Positions 53,455 through 61,892 are shown, counted from the first letter of the stretch. The stretch: DNA of 64,000 bases from an uncultured Muribaculum sp. (GCA_910587665.1 CAJUMZ010000001.1:186001-250000); one strand, 5' to 3'. The notes: generated by a model not told the origin, from the letters alone. Translations and numbers: made by a program.

Positions 53455-54278
53455 AAGATGGAGGCGTCTACATAGTCACCGGCGCCACCGGCGGCATAGG
53501 GAGGGCGATAACCGAAGGTCTTGTCAGAAAGGGCGCGGGAAAGGTGATACTCGCCTGCCGAAATCTCCGGAAGGCGGAAGATCTGATCGCCTCGCTAAGT
53601 GCGGGCAACACCATGCTCGAAGCGATGGAACTTGACCTGGAGTCGATGGACTCGGTAAGGCAATTTTCATCGGCGATAAGGGCGCGCGGTATAAGTGTCG
53701 ACGGGCTGTTTAACAACGCCGGGACTATGCCGGGGGAAATGCGGATCACCGCCGACGGTTACGAATCCGCGACGCAGACCAATTGGCTCGCGACCGCCCT
53801 GCTCACACAGCTGCTTCTGCCTGCGATCGCCGACGGGGGCGGCATCGTGTTCACCACTTCGATGACTCGCCGCATAGCACGCCTGCGGAGCGACTGGCGG
53901 CAACGTGCCGTGAACCATCATCACCGGTTCACCACCTACGGGCGCAGCAAACTGATGCTCACCCACTTCGCTCTCGACCTCGCCGACAAGCTCGGCATTC
54001 GCGGCATCAGGGTAAATTGCTCCGATCCCGGCATTGTGGACTCCGCGATAATCACCATGGGCAACAAGATCATTGACTATCTGAGCGACAGACTGTTTCG
54101 CCCCGTCATATCCACCCCGGCGCAAGGAGCAGCGCCTGCCCTCGCGGCAATGGAAGCAAATGTCACGGGAGCCATATTCACGTCGCGCGGGCACTTACCG
54201 ATCCCCTCGGCATACCTACGTCAACGGCTTCACCGGCTACCAACAACCGTGATCGACAATCTATTGAATGAACATTGA
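53451..54278 (+). CDS. Short-chain dehydrogenase/reductase 2 of the cluster
   Basis: 275 residues. TGATGGIGRAITEGL near residue 9, NNAGTMPGEM, FTTSMTRRIA with the catalytic Ser, and YGRSKLML with Tyr-Lys. The CRNLRKAEDLI segment after the second strand and overall plan resemble the retinol dehydrogenase / protochlorophyllide reductase branch, distinct from SDR 1. Overlaps SDR 1 by 4 bases (ATGA) and its 3' end overlaps the convergent tatD gene by 18 bases, so no terminator is present between them. Confidence 0.85.
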   Translation: MKDGGVYIVTGATGGIGRAITEGLVRKGAGKVILACRNLRKAEDLIASLSAGNTMLEAMELDLESMDSVRQFSSAIRARGISVDGLFNNAGTMPGEMRITADGYESATQTNWLATALLTQLLLPAIADGGGIVFTTSMTRRIARLRSDWRQRAVNHHHRFTTYGRSKLMLTHFALDLADKLGIRGIRVNCSDPGIVDSAIITMGNKIIDYLSDRLFRPVISTPAQGAAPALAAMEANVTGAIFTSRGHLPIPSAYLRQRLHRLPTTVIDNLLNEH

Positions 54279-54857
54279 ATAAGCGGAGCCGTCAGGCTTA
54301 TACGGCAGGCGCGCGGCAATCTCTTCCACCGACAGCCGGCTTTCATCGGTCTCTACAAAAAGGCGGTCAGCAGGTATAATCTCCGCTGTTTCCCGGTTGA
54401 AACGCTCGCCGAGCGAGATGTAGAATCCTTCACGCAACAATTCGGCCGCAAGTTGCGGCTTACCGCGGAATCCATGTATGACCCAAGGTTGAGCCGGAGA
54501 CAATTCGCGTCGCAGGCGCATTATTTCGGGGAACGCCTTCACCACATGCAGTATCATCGGTTTGCCCACGCTCTCGCTTATGGCGACCTGACGCCTGAAG
54601 ATAGCTTCCTGCCTGTCAAGCGACGCTCCGCGCAACCGGTCAAGCCCCGATTCACCTATCGCCACAACCTCCCGCCTCGCGGCAAGACGGCTTATCTCGT
54701 CAAGGCGGCTGTCGATCTCACGGTCAGGGAGCGCGGTATCCCAGGGATGCAATCCCGCGGAATAGATCAGCCCGTCGACAGGCGTCTCTCCCGGCGCAAG
54801 ATTTATTATCGCGCCCTCCCGCCCTGGATGATGGGTGTGGACATCAAGCAAATTCAT
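54261..54857 (-). CDS. tatD: TatD-family metal-dependent hydrolase, short form
   Basis: 198 residues, compared with about 260 for E. coli TatD. Metal-site motifs: DVHTHH at the N terminus, VAIGESGLDRL with Glu, ILHVVKA, VIHGFRGKP with His, and VETDES with Asp. TatD proteins are magnesium-dependent DNA exonucleases involved in DNA quality control. Short forms are common in Bacteroidales. Start overlaps yidD by 4 bases. Confidence 0.82.
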   Translation of the reverse strand: MNLLDVHTHHPGREGAIINLAPGETPVDGLIYSAGLHPWDTALPDREIDSRLDEISRLAARREVVAIGESGLDRLRGASLDRQEAIFRRQVAISESVGKPMILHVVKAFPEIMRLRRELSPAQPWVIHGFRGKPQLAAELLREGFYISLGERFNRETAEIIPADRLFVETDESRLSVEEIAARLPYKPDGSAYSMFIQ

Positions 54858-55075
54858 GGCACAGGGTCATATCCGCTACCGCCCCACGGGTGACAGCGCA
54901 ATATACGCTTCACGGCAAGCCAAAGCCCTTTGAACGGACCATGCTTGCGCAATGCCTCGACCGCATATTGGCTACATGTAGGCACATAGCGGCATGACGG
55001 CGACAGCATCGGTGAGATTGCAAGCTGATAAAAGCGGATGGGCAGTATCAGGATATTTACGATCAGTTTTTTCAT
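54854..55075 (-). CDS. yidD: Membrane protein insertion efficiency factor YidD
   Basis: 73 residues. Family signature: LPIRFYQLAISPMLSPSCRY, PTCSQYAVEALRKHG and ILRCHPWGGSGYDPVP. YidD is a small inner-membrane-associated protein that aids YidC-dependent insertion and is classically encoded next to rnpA, as here. Overlaps rnpA by 4 bases and tatD by 4 bases. Confidence 0.95.
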   Translation of the reverse strand: MKKLIVNILILPIRFYQLAISPMLSPSCRYVPTCSQYAVEALRKHGPFKGLWLAVKRILRCHPWGGSGYDPVP

Positions 55076-55464
55076 TCCGTCGGGGTATTGGCGACTCTCA
55101 CTTTCTCAAGAGCCTTGCGCATGGCGGCATGAATCACCGGCGAAGGGAGCACCTTGTCGGCAAGGTACACGAACGCGATGTCCAACGACATATCCACGAC
55201 ATCGCCAAGCACACCGCGACCGAGTCGGTAAGCCTCCCGCACACGACGACGCACCGCCACGCGGTCAACCGCATGACGGAGTCGTTTCTTGGGGACGGAA
55301 ATCATAAATTGCATGCCCGACTTCCGGTTGCCGTTGTTGCGCCACACGACGCGCAACGGATAAGAGGTAAACGCAACGGATCCCCCCGTGCGGTCAAAAA
55401 GAGTGTCTATCGCCGTGACCGAACACAGTTTTTCCCGCTTATAGAGACGCCCCGAAGCTATCAT
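55072..55464 (-). CDS. rnpA: Ribonuclease P protein component
   Basis: 130 residues. The conserved RnpA stretch is present: basic N terminus REKLCSVTAIDTLFDR, MQFMISVPKKRLRHAVDRVAVRRRVREAYRL (the RNR motif region appears as AVRRRVRE). It binds the RNA subunit in 5' maturation of tRNA. It begins 4 bp after hemD's stop and overlaps yidD. Confidence 0.92.
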   Translation of the reverse strand: MIASGRLYKREKLCSVTAIDTLFDRTGGSVAFTSYPLRVVWRNNGNRKSGMQFMISVPKKRLRHAVDRVAVRRRVREAYRLGRGVLGDVVDMSLDIAFVYLADKVLPSPVIHAAMRKALEKVRVANTPTE

Positions 55465-55468
55465 TGGA

Positions 55469-56218
55469 TCAATCTTCGTTAATCTCCTCTTTAAGGAAGA
55501 GGTCGAGGGCGGCAGTCATCGAAGGAGCCTTCACCGAGGGTGCCTCCATGTCAAGGCGCAACCCGGCGTCACGCACAGCCTTGGCGGTTGTGGAGCCGAA
55601 TGTACCTATCTTGATCTCATCCTGCTTGAACTTGGGGAAATTATTAAGCAGGGAGTCGATACCCGACGGGCTGAAGAAAAGCAGCATATCGTAGTCAAAC
55701 GGTTCGTCGGGACCGAAGTCATTGCTGACCGTACGATACATGACCGCCTTGGTATAGTTGATGTTGTTATGGTCAAGCACGTTAAGATCCTCCTTATGCA
55801 CGCTGCTTACCACATAGAGATACCGCTCCTTGTTGTGTTTGAGCAGATAGGGAAGCAGGTCATCAAGCTTGCCGGTGTTTACAAAAAAGATCTTGCGCTT
55901 GCGATATATGATATATTTCTGCAGGTAATTGGCGATCGCCTCGGTAGTACAGAAATATTTCATTGTGTCGGGCACAGTGTAACGCATCTCTTCACAAAGA
56001 CGGAAAAAATGGTCAACAGCCGTACGTGCAGTAAATATTATTGCCGTGAAGTCAGAAAGGGTTATACGGGACTGGCGAAACTCCTTTGCACTAAGCCCCT
56101 CCACCTTTATGAATGGACGAAACTCAATTTCAACTCCGTATTTCTCCGCAATTTCGTAATAGGGCGATTTGTCTGATGTAGGTTTCGGTTGAGAAACAAG
56201 TACTTTTTTTACTTTCAC
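55469..56218 (-). CDS. hemD: Uroporphyrinogen-III synthase
   Basis: 249 residues. HemD has low sequence conservation but the pattern is recognisable: VLVSQPKPTSDKSPYYEIAEKYG at the start, the mid-protein FTARTAVDHFF, and the C-terminal LLFFSPSGIDSLLNNF and KIGTFGSTTAKAVRDAGL. It cyclises hydroxymethylbilane to uroporphyrinogen III for haem. In Bacteroidota it commonly lies with a DUF4271 gene and rnpA, as here. Confidence 0.87.
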   Translation of the reverse strand: MKVKKVLVSQPKPTSDKSPYYEIAEKYGVEIEFRPFIKVEGLSAKEFRQSRITLSDFTAIIFTARTAVDHFFRLCEEMRYTVPDTMKYFCTTEAIANYLQKYIIYRKRKIFFVNTGKLDDLLPYLLKHNKERYLYVVSSVHKEDLNVLDHNNINYTKAVMYRTVSNDFGPDEPFDYDMLLFFSPSGIDSLLNNFPKFKQDEIKIGTFGSTTAKAVRDAGLRLDMEAPSVKAPSMTAALDLFLKEEINED

Positions 56219-56239
56219 TCTCTTATCGACTTGTGTAGA

Positions 56240-57016
56240 TTAGCTAATTAAGTTACAACAAAGTGAAAACGTGCCGTTAAACAGTAAAATGAGCGGTATT
56301 ATTTCCACGCTGCAAAGGTACAAAATAAAATAAAGCAGAGAGGCAAAATTCTTGTAAAAAATTCTAAATCCCTTGTATATGAAGATAAACCTGACGCAAA
56401 AATAGATTGAAATGCTTGCAATCAGCAACAATTCGGTAGCAGCCGGATAAAACAGCACCGCAAGCGCAGGCACAAGTAACAATGCGCCCAGAAGAGTCTG
56501 GCTCGCATTGAATCCACGCAGCCAAAGCGATGTAGAAAATCTGTCGTAAAACACATAACCCACAAAGTTATAGGCGACAAGCTGCCATAGATAATACCCT
56601 GCGGCAATTCCGGCAAGCACGCCGGTCAAAACGAATAGTCGCGACTCCGGGATGACAGCACGCAGGCTTATTGCCGAGAGAGCGAGAAGCGCCTCGCATA
56701 CACACATCAGGATTATACACACGCCGAAAGCGCGTGTCTCGTTGACGGTGCGCGTGTCAAAAAGATGATTTCTCTCCTTCAGACTCCACAGGTCATGAAA
56801 CGTGGCACTGAAAAATTTAGGATATTGCCTGATATTGAACACCACCAATAAAATCATCGCCATGACGATACAGAGTATGCCGGAATTATAACCGAGCAGC
56901 TCCGGGCGCAACTCGACAGGCAACCCCTGGGCATATGGAGTCACGGCGGTGTTGAACACCTGTGTCCCCAACTCCATCGGAGCGTCTGTGACATGGCTTA
57001 ATGTGGCGCGGAGCAT
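56240..57016 (-). CDS. DUF4271 integral membrane protein
   Basis: 258 residues with about six to seven hydrophobic helices (ILCIVMAMILLVVFNIR, GVCIILMCVCEALLAL, YYLWQLVAYNFVGYVF, and others). I recognise it as DUF4271 mainly by its position between a LOG-family gene and hemD. No catalytic motif. It starts 24 bp after the LOG stop and ends 21 bp before hemD. Function unknown; a link with haem synthesis is inference from conserved context. Confidence 0.75.
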   Translation of the reverse strand: MLRATLSHVTDAPMELGTQVFNTAVTPYAQGLPVELRPELLGYNSGILCIVMAMILLVVFNIRQYPKFFSATFHDLWSLKERNHLFDTRTVNETRAFGVCIILMCVCEALLALSAISLRAVIPESRLFVLTGVLAGIAAGYYLWQLVAYNFVGYVFYDRFSTSLWLRGFNASQTLLGALLLVPALAVLFYPAATELLLIASISIYFCVRFIFIYKGFRIFYKNFASLLYFILYLCSVEIIPLILLFNGTFSLCCNLIS

Positions 57017-57040
57017 CTTATATCAAGACTGGAAAGGGTT

Positions 57041-57613
57041 TTAATATTTATCTCCGGAAAGCCGATAGGCGGCACCGCCCGTGGCAAGCTCGACAGCCTC
57101 GGCAGGCGACGCGGCTACTTGCCACAGTCCGCCGGCACGCATGAAATGCTCTCTGTCGGCGTAGCGCAAGTGCTCAAGCAGCAAGTCGTAAAAGCCGAAT
57201 GCGTTGGCGATCACGACATTGCCCTCATATAATCCAAGCTGACGCCATGTTATGATTTCAAACATCTCGTCAAGAGTGCCCACTCCTCCCGGGAGCGCGA
57301 TAGCCCCGCATGACAACTGCGCCATGGTCAGCTTACGCTCGTGCATAGATCCTGTAGACAGCATCTCCGTGAGTCCGGGATGATTCCAACCCCGCTCAAT
57401 CATGAAATCGGGCAGCACTCCTGTAACCTCACCACCGGCTTCAAGCGCGCCCTCTATCGACGCGCCCATCAGCCCGGCTCTTCCGCCTCCGTTGACAAGA
57501 CGGTAGCCACGGCGCGCTATCTCAGAGCCGACCTCACGGGCGAAATCGCAATATCGGGTGTCGATATCGGAACTTGACGCCCCATATACCGCTATGCCTT
57601 TGCCATCAGCCAT
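57041..57613 (-). CDS. LOG-family (TIGR00730) nucleoside 5'-monophosphate phosphoribohydrolase
   Basis: 190 residues. Family motifs: VYGASSSDID near residue 9, NGGGRAGLMGASIEGALEAGG, and LPGGVGTLDEMFEIITWRQLG, which is the P-G-G-x-G-T-x-x-E signature with catalytic Arg and Glu. Characterised members cleave AMP or cytokinin nucleotides to base and ribose-5-phosphate. Start lies one base from the ribE stop, so the genes are coupled. Confidence 0.88.
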   Translation of the reverse strand: MADGKGIAVYGASSSDIDTRYCDFAREVGSEIARRGYRLVNGGGRAGLMGASIEGALEAGGEVTGVLPDFMIERGWNHPGLTEMLSTGSMHERKLTMAQLSCGAIALPGGVGTLDEMFEIITWRQLGLYEGNVVIANAFGFYDLLLEHLRYADREHFMRAGGLWQVAASPAEAVELATGGAAYRLSGDKY

Positions 57614-57614
57614 A

Positions 57615-58223
57615 TCAGTCGCCCACCTCCATCAGACGCGCAAGATACTTGCCGATTATGTCAAATTCGAGATTGACACGCGAGCCTTTCACGATGCGGC
57701 AGAAGTTGGTATGCTCCAATGTATAGGGTATGATTGCCACACGGAAAGAGTCGAGTTCGGAATCACACACCGTCAGGCTCACGCCATTGACCGTGACAGA
57801 GCCTTTTTCCACTGTCACATAGCCACGCTTGGCCATCGCGGGGTCAACTGCGTAACGGAATCGGAAATAAGTGCTACCGTCTACGCTTTCCACGTCGTCA
57901 CACACAGCGGTGCAGTCGACATGCCCCTGCACGATATGTCCGTCAAGCCTGCCGTTCATCACCATGCTACGTTCCACGTTCACAAGGTCGCCCGGCTTCA
58001 GGTCGCCGAGATTGCTTCGGTCAAGCGTCTCCTGAATCGCAGTCACTGTATATGTATCGTCGCCGGGAAGGGCGACAACGGTAAGGCACACACCGTTATG
58101 CGACACCGATTGGTCGATTTTAAGCTCATCGACAAAAGAGCATGTGAGCGTCAGGTGGACATTTCCGCCGTCACGCACTATCGCCACCACCTTGGCAGGC
58201 TCCTCAACTATTCCGGAAAACAT
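57615..58223 (-). CDS. ribE: Riboflavin synthase alpha chain
   Basis: 202 residues with the duplicated lumazine-binding fold: MFSGIVEEPAKVV, SVSHNGVCLTVVAL in repeat 1; HIVQGHVDCTAVC and TVEKGSVTVNGVSLTVCD in repeat 2. It dismutates two lumazines to riboflavin. First gene of a tight minus-strand run (ribE, LOG, DUF4271, hemD, rnpA, yidD, tatD), and 38 bp after metY 1, with no clear promoter in between. Confidence 0.93.
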   Translation of the reverse strand: MFSGIVEEPAKVVAIVRDGGNVHLTLTCSFVDELKIDQSVSHNGVCLTVVALPGDDTYTVTAIQETLDRSNLGDLKPGDLVNVERSMVMNGRLDGHIVQGHVDCTAVCDDVESVDGSTYFRFRYAVDPAMAKRGYVTVEKGSVTVNGVSLTVCDSELDSFRVAIIPYTLEHTNFCRIVKGSRVNLEFDIIGKYLARLMEVGD

Positions 58224-58261
58224 GTATATAGTATATTTTTATTCGGTTAAACTTATTGTGA

Positions 58262-59551
58262 TCAAGCATAAGCAGCCTTAAGAGCCTGCTCGATGTCGGC
58301 TATTATGTCGCCGGCATTTTCGATGCCGACGGAGAAACGTATAAGGTCAGGGCGCACACCCGCCTCCATAAGCTGCTCATCGGTCAGCTGGCGGTGGGTA
58401 TGGCTCGCGGGATGCAGCACGCTTGTACGCGCATCGGCGACATGTGTAACAATAGCGGCAAGCTTCAGGCTGTCCATGAATTTTATCGCAACATCCCTGC
58501 CTCCTTTAAGCCCGAAAGATATCACGCCACACGAGCCGGCCGACATATACTTCTCGGCAAGTGCATGGTAGGGATTGTCGGGCAGCCCGCAATAGTTGAC
58601 CCATGCCACCTTGTCGGATCCGGCAAGATACTCCGCAACCGCCTGTGCATTCTTACAATGCTGTGCCATTCTCAAGTGAAGAGTCTCCAGGCCTATGTTG
58701 AGAAGAAACGCGTTTTGCGGCGACTGAATGCTACCGAGGTCACGCATCAGTTGCGCTGTCGCTTTAGTGATATAAGCGCCCTTGCCGAATGCCTTTGTAT
58801 ATGTCAGCCCGTGATACGACTCGTCGGGAGCACAAAGCCCGGGGAATTTGTCGGCATAGGCATCCCAGTCAAAATTGCCGCTGTCCACGATCGCGCCGCC
58901 CACACTTGTGGCGTGTCCGTCCATATACTTTGTAGTGGAGTGGACCACGATATCCGCGCCCCACTCAAATGGGCGACAGTTAATCGGCGTGGGGAAAGTG
59001 TTGTCGACTATCAAGGGGACTCCATGCTTATGGGCTACGCGGGCAAACTTCTCGATGTCAAGCACCTCAAGCGACGGATTGGATATCGTCTCGCCGAAAA
59101 GCGCCTTTGTGTTGGGGCGGAAAGCGGCTGAGATCTCCTCTTCCGAGGCATCGGGACTGATAAATGTCACCTCAATGCCGAGCTTTTTCATTGTAACGGC
59201 AAAAAGGTTGAATGTACCGCCATATATCGCCGACGAACTGACAAAATGGTCGCCTGCCTCACATATGTTGAACATCGCATAGAAGTTAGCCGCCTGACCG
59301 CTCGATGTCAGCATAGCCGCCACCCCACCCTCAAGCGCGGCAATCTTGGCAGCGACCGCGTCGTTGGTTGGATTCTGGAGACGCGTATAAAAATATCCGC
59401 TATCCTCCAGGTCGAAAAGACGCGCCATCTGCTCGCTTGTGTCATATTTGAACGTAGTGCTCTGATATATCGGGAGCACACGCGGCTCACCTTTCTTGGG
59501 CTCCCATCCCGCTTGCACGCAGAGGGTCTCCGGCTTAAATTTATTGCTCAT
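58262..59551 (-). CDS. metY: O-acetylhomoserine sulfhydrylase-type PLP enzyme, copy 1
   Basis: 429 residues from the ATG at 59551 (MSNKFKPETLCVQAGWEP), preferred because a promoter lies just upstream at 59576-59607; a longer frame from 59578 would overlap the -7 box. Cys/Met-metabolism PLP fold: YTRLQNPTNDAVAAKIAALEGG, SSAIYGGTFNLFAV, VDNTFPTPINCRPFEWGADI and the PLP-Lys in HSTTKYMDGHAT. These enzymes make homocysteine from O-acetylhomoserine and sulfide. A closely related gene follows upstream (59637-60929), with the two likely regulated by the Lrp protein at 61099. Confidence 0.88.
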   Translation of the reverse strand: MSNKFKPETLCVQAGWEPKKGEPRVLPIYQSTTFKYDTSEQMARLFDLEDSGYFYTRLQNPTNDAVAAKIAALEGGVAAMLTSSGQAANFYAMFNICEAGDHFVSSSAIYGGTFNLFAVTMKKLGIEVTFISPDASEEEISAAFRPNTKALFGETISNPSLEVLDIEKFARVAHKHGVPLIVDNTFPTPINCRPFEWGADIVVHSTTKYMDGHATSVGGAIVDSGNFDWDAYADKFPGLCAPDESYHGLTYTKAFGKGAYITKATAQLMRDLGSIQSPQNAFLLNIGLETLHLRMAQHCKNAQAVAEYLAGSDKVAWVNYCGLPDNPYHALAEKYMSAGSCGVISFGLKGGRDVAIKFMDSLKLAAIVTHVADARTSVLHPASHTHRQLTDEQLMEAGVRPDLIRFSVGIENAGDIIADIEQALKAAYA

Positions 59552-59575
59552 CAAATCATGATTTTTTACCGGACA

Positions 59576-59607
59576 CAAAGTTAGTCAAACTATACAGACT
59601 TTGCAAA
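59576..59607 (-). promoter_or_regulatory. Promoter of metY copy 1
   Basis: On the minus strand TTTG (59607-59604), 20 bp, TAACTTTG (59583-59576): an ideal Bacteroidota promoter. Transcript would begin near 59569, giving a leader of about 17 nt. No riboswitch fits in this space. Confidence 0.75.
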
Positions 59608-59636
59608 TCTGCGACGACGCTCCCGGTACAACCGTG

Positions 59637-60929
59637 TCACACCTTGTCCAAAGCCTGCGACAAGTCGGCGATGAGGTCGTCGATATGCTCTGTGCCTATT
59701 GACAGGCGTATTGTACCGGGATATATCTGCTGCTGAGCCTTCTGCTCGTCGGTCAGTTGAGAATGGGTTGTTGACGCCGGATGTATCACAAGGCTCTTGA
59801 CATCAGCGACATTGGCAAGCAACGAAAATATTTCAAGCGAGTCGATGAAGCGATGAGCCTCCTTTTCACCACCTGCTATATCAAAAGTGAATATAGAGCC
59901 ACCTCCCGCAGGGAAATAATGCTTGTAAAGCGCATGATCGGGATGGGTCGCCAAGGAGGGATGGTTGACACGCGTCACCTTCGGGTGATGCGACAGGAAA
60001 TCCACGACTCGAGTCGCGTTATAGCTGTGTCGCTCCACCCGTAGCGAAAGTGTCTCAAGCCCTTGCAGAAGTATGAACGCATTAAACGGGCTGATGGTCG
60101 CGCCTGTGTCGCGGAGCAATACCGCCCGGATGCGGGTGACATAGGCAGCCGCCCCCGCCACATCGGCAAACACTGCCCCGTGATAGCTCGGATCAGGCTC
60201 TGTGAGTTGCGGAAACTTGCCGGAATCCTTCCAATCAAACCTTCCGCTGTCTACAATCACCCCACCTAGCGATGTCCCATGCCCTCCTATGAATTTTGTA
60301 GCCGAATGCACCACTATATCGGCTCCCGATTCGATCGGGCGGATAAGAAACGGTGTGCCGAAAGTATTGTCAACGATAAGCGGTATACGATGTTGATGAG
60401 CGATCTCCGCAACCGCCTTAATATCAATAACATTAGAATTTGGATTGCCAAGTGTCTCGATAAATATCGCCTTTGTCTCGGGCCTGATCGCTTTTTCAAA
60501 ATTATTCAGGTCGGAAGGATCGACAAAAGTCGCAGTCACCCCATAGGAAGGCAATGTATGGTCAAGAAGATTGTATGACCCGCCATAAATGGTGTTTGCC
60601 GCTACAATATGGTCACCGCTGCGGGTGATATTAAGTATTGCATAAGTGATGGCGGCTGCACCCGAGGCTACCGCAAGTCCCGCGATCCCACCCTCAAGCG
60701 CGGCTATACGCTCTTCAAGCACAGCCTGGGTGCTATTGGTCAACCTGCCATATATATTTCCCGGATCCTGCAGCCCGAATCGCGCGGCGGCATGCGCCGA
60801 GTCATTGAAAACGTAAGAAGCTGTCTGATAAATAGGTACTGCTCGCGCACCGGTTGCCGGATCGGCTTGTTCTTGTCCTACATGAAGCTGAAGAGTCTCA
60901 AAACGGAGTTTGTTTCTGTCAATTGCCAT
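59637..60929 (-). CDS. metY: O-acetylhomoserine sulfhydrylase-type PLP enzyme, copy 2
   Basis: 430 residues. Same fold as copy 1: YGRLTNSTQAVLEERIAALEGG, ANTIYGGSYNLLDHTL, VDNTFGTPFLIRPIESGADI and PLP-Lys in HSATKFIGGHGTSLGG. This one resembles classical MetY (FETLQLHVGQEQADPATGARAVPIYQT at the start). Copies 1 and 2 differ widely, so they may split O-acetylhomoserine sulfhydrylation and another gamma-replacement or gamma-elimination reaction. Its own promoter lies at 60971-61001, facing a divergent Lrp-family gene. Confidence 0.9.
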   Translation of the reverse strand: MAIDRNKLRFETLQLHVGQEQADPATGARAVPIYQTASYVFNDSAHAAARFGLQDPGNIYGRLTNSTQAVLEERIAALEGGIAGLAVASGAAAITYAILNITRSGDHIVAANTIYGGSYNLLDHTLPSYGVTATFVDPSDLNNFEKAIRPETKAIFIETLGNPNSNVIDIKAVAEIAHQHRIPLIVDNTFGTPFLIRPIESGADIVVHSATKFIGGHGTSLGGVIVDSGRFDWKDSGKFPQLTEPDPSYHGAVFADVAGAAAYVTRIRAVLLRDTGATISPFNAFILLQGLETLSLRVERHSYNATRVVDFLSHHPKVTRVNHPSLATHPDHALYKHYFPAGGGSIFTFDIAGGEKEAHRFIDSLEIFSLLANVADVKSLVIHPASTTHSQLTDEQKAQQQIYPGTIRLSIGTEHIDDLIADLSQALDKV

Positions 60930-60970
60930 AGTGATGTAATTTTATAGTTTATAATATTGTTTGACACTGA

Positions 60971-61001
60971 CAAAATTACTATCCACAGAATTTAATCCCA
61001 A
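60971..61001 (-). promoter_or_regulatory. Promoter of metY copy 2
   Basis: On the minus strand TTGG (61001-60998), 19 bp, TAATTTTG (60978-60971), 42 bp before the start codon. It lies in the 169-bp region shared with the divergent Lrp-family gene, where its regulator probably binds. Confidence 0.6.
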
Positions 61002-61030
61002 TGATTCGACCTGATTATAGATAATATAAC

Positions 61031-61038
61031 TATATTTG
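61031..61038 (+). promoter_or_regulatory. -7 box of the Lrp-family gene
   Basis: TATATTTG matches the -7 consensus, 60 bp before the Lrp start. The -33 box is not clear. Confidence 0.45.
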
Positions 61039-61098
61039 CATACCCAAACAGAATATATGCGCAATAAACCTCCATATTTTTACTTAAAAACAGAATAA

Positions 61099-61569
61099 AT
61101 GACAACAATACAGCACCTGGATAATATTGACTTATGTATACTCCGCGCGCTTCAAGATGACGCACGGCTCACGGTAAAAGAATTAGCATTGAAGGTACAC
61201 CGTTCACCGACCCCCGTGTTTGAAAGGCTCAAAAGGTTAGAGACACAAGGATACATACGACGATATGTCGCCATTATAGATGCCGACAAGGTGGGCCAGG
61301 GATTTGTAGTATTCTGTCGTGTAAAGCTCAGCCACATGAACCGTAGCATAGCCACCGGATTCAAGGAATTTATCGCTGAGCTTCCGGAAGTGACCGAATG
61401 TTATAACGTATCGGGCGGCTACGACTATCTGCTGAAGATATACGCGCCGTCAATGAGCGCATACCAGGAGTTTCTGCTTAACAAACTCGGAGCATTTGAG
61501 GCATTAGGATCCGTTGAGTCGACATTTGTCATGTCGGAGCTTAAACATGACTACTCTCTTCCTTTCTGA
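61099..61569 (+). CDS. Lrp/AsnC family transcriptional regulator
   Basis: 156 residues. N-terminal helix-turn-helix (LDNIDLCILRALQDDARLTVKELALKVHRSPTPVFERLKRLE) and C-terminal RAM ligand domain (GFVVFCRVKLSHMN, LPEVTECYNVSGGYDYLLKIY). Lrp-type proteins form dimers to octamers and respond to amino acids. Divergent position opposite metY copy 2 suggests it controls sulfur amino acid synthesis. Its 3' end overlaps the converging lipoprotein gene by 19 bases. Confidence 0.92.
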   Translation: MTTIQHLDNIDLCILRALQDDARLTVKELALKVHRSPTPVFERLKRLETQGYIRRYVAIIDADKVGQGFVVFCRVKLSHMNRSIATGFKEFIAELPEVTECYNVSGGYDYLLKIYAPSMSAYQEFLLNKLGAFEALGSVESTFVMSELKHDYSLPF

Positions 61570-61892
61570 TCCTTTATATAATTGGACATGTCGATACGGT
61601 CATACAGATCCCACAACGAGCGGTCGGAGTAAATGCAGCCATTGGCATAAACGGCAATCACGCTGTCAAGGCAGTCATAGGCATAGCCGTGGGAATACCG
61701 ACCGATCTTTTCATTGCGCTCGCTCATAATGTATCCGTTGCGGGCATACCCGATCACCTCCCAGTCGGAATCAAGTATATATCCGTTGCTATAACGCGCG
61801 ACAAGTTCATTCATGTCAGAGACACGGCGCACGGTGGCACATGAGCCAAGAAGCAACACGGATATTGCTAAAAACAAGGCTTTTTTCATCAA
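61551..61892 (-). CDS. Small lipoprotein with four tandem beta-repeats
   Basis: 113 residues; lipobox in FLAISVLLLGSC. The start may be 61892 or 61889 (two ATGs). The mature part repeats a ~20-residue motif: VARYSNGYILDS, VIGYARNGYIMSE, KIGRYSHGYAYD, VIAVYANGCIYS, each of the form I/V-x-x-Y-x-x-G-Y-I. This suggests a small repetitive beta-sheet or solenoid. I recognise no named family with known function. It is monocistronic, with its own promoter, and converges on the Lrp gene. Confidence 0.72.
   Translation of the reverse strand: MMKKALFLAISVLLLGSCATVRRVSDMNELVARYSNGYILDSDWEVIGYARNGYIMSERNEKIGRYSHGYAYDCLDSVIAVYANGCIYSDRSLWDLYDRIDMSNYIKDQKGRE

Noticed and set aside
59552..59636. SAM riboswitch ahead of the metY genes
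   Set aside because: Only 85 bp separate the genes and the space is taken by a promoter with a short leader; no aptamer-like helices were seen. The 169-bp region near 61.0 kb also shows none.
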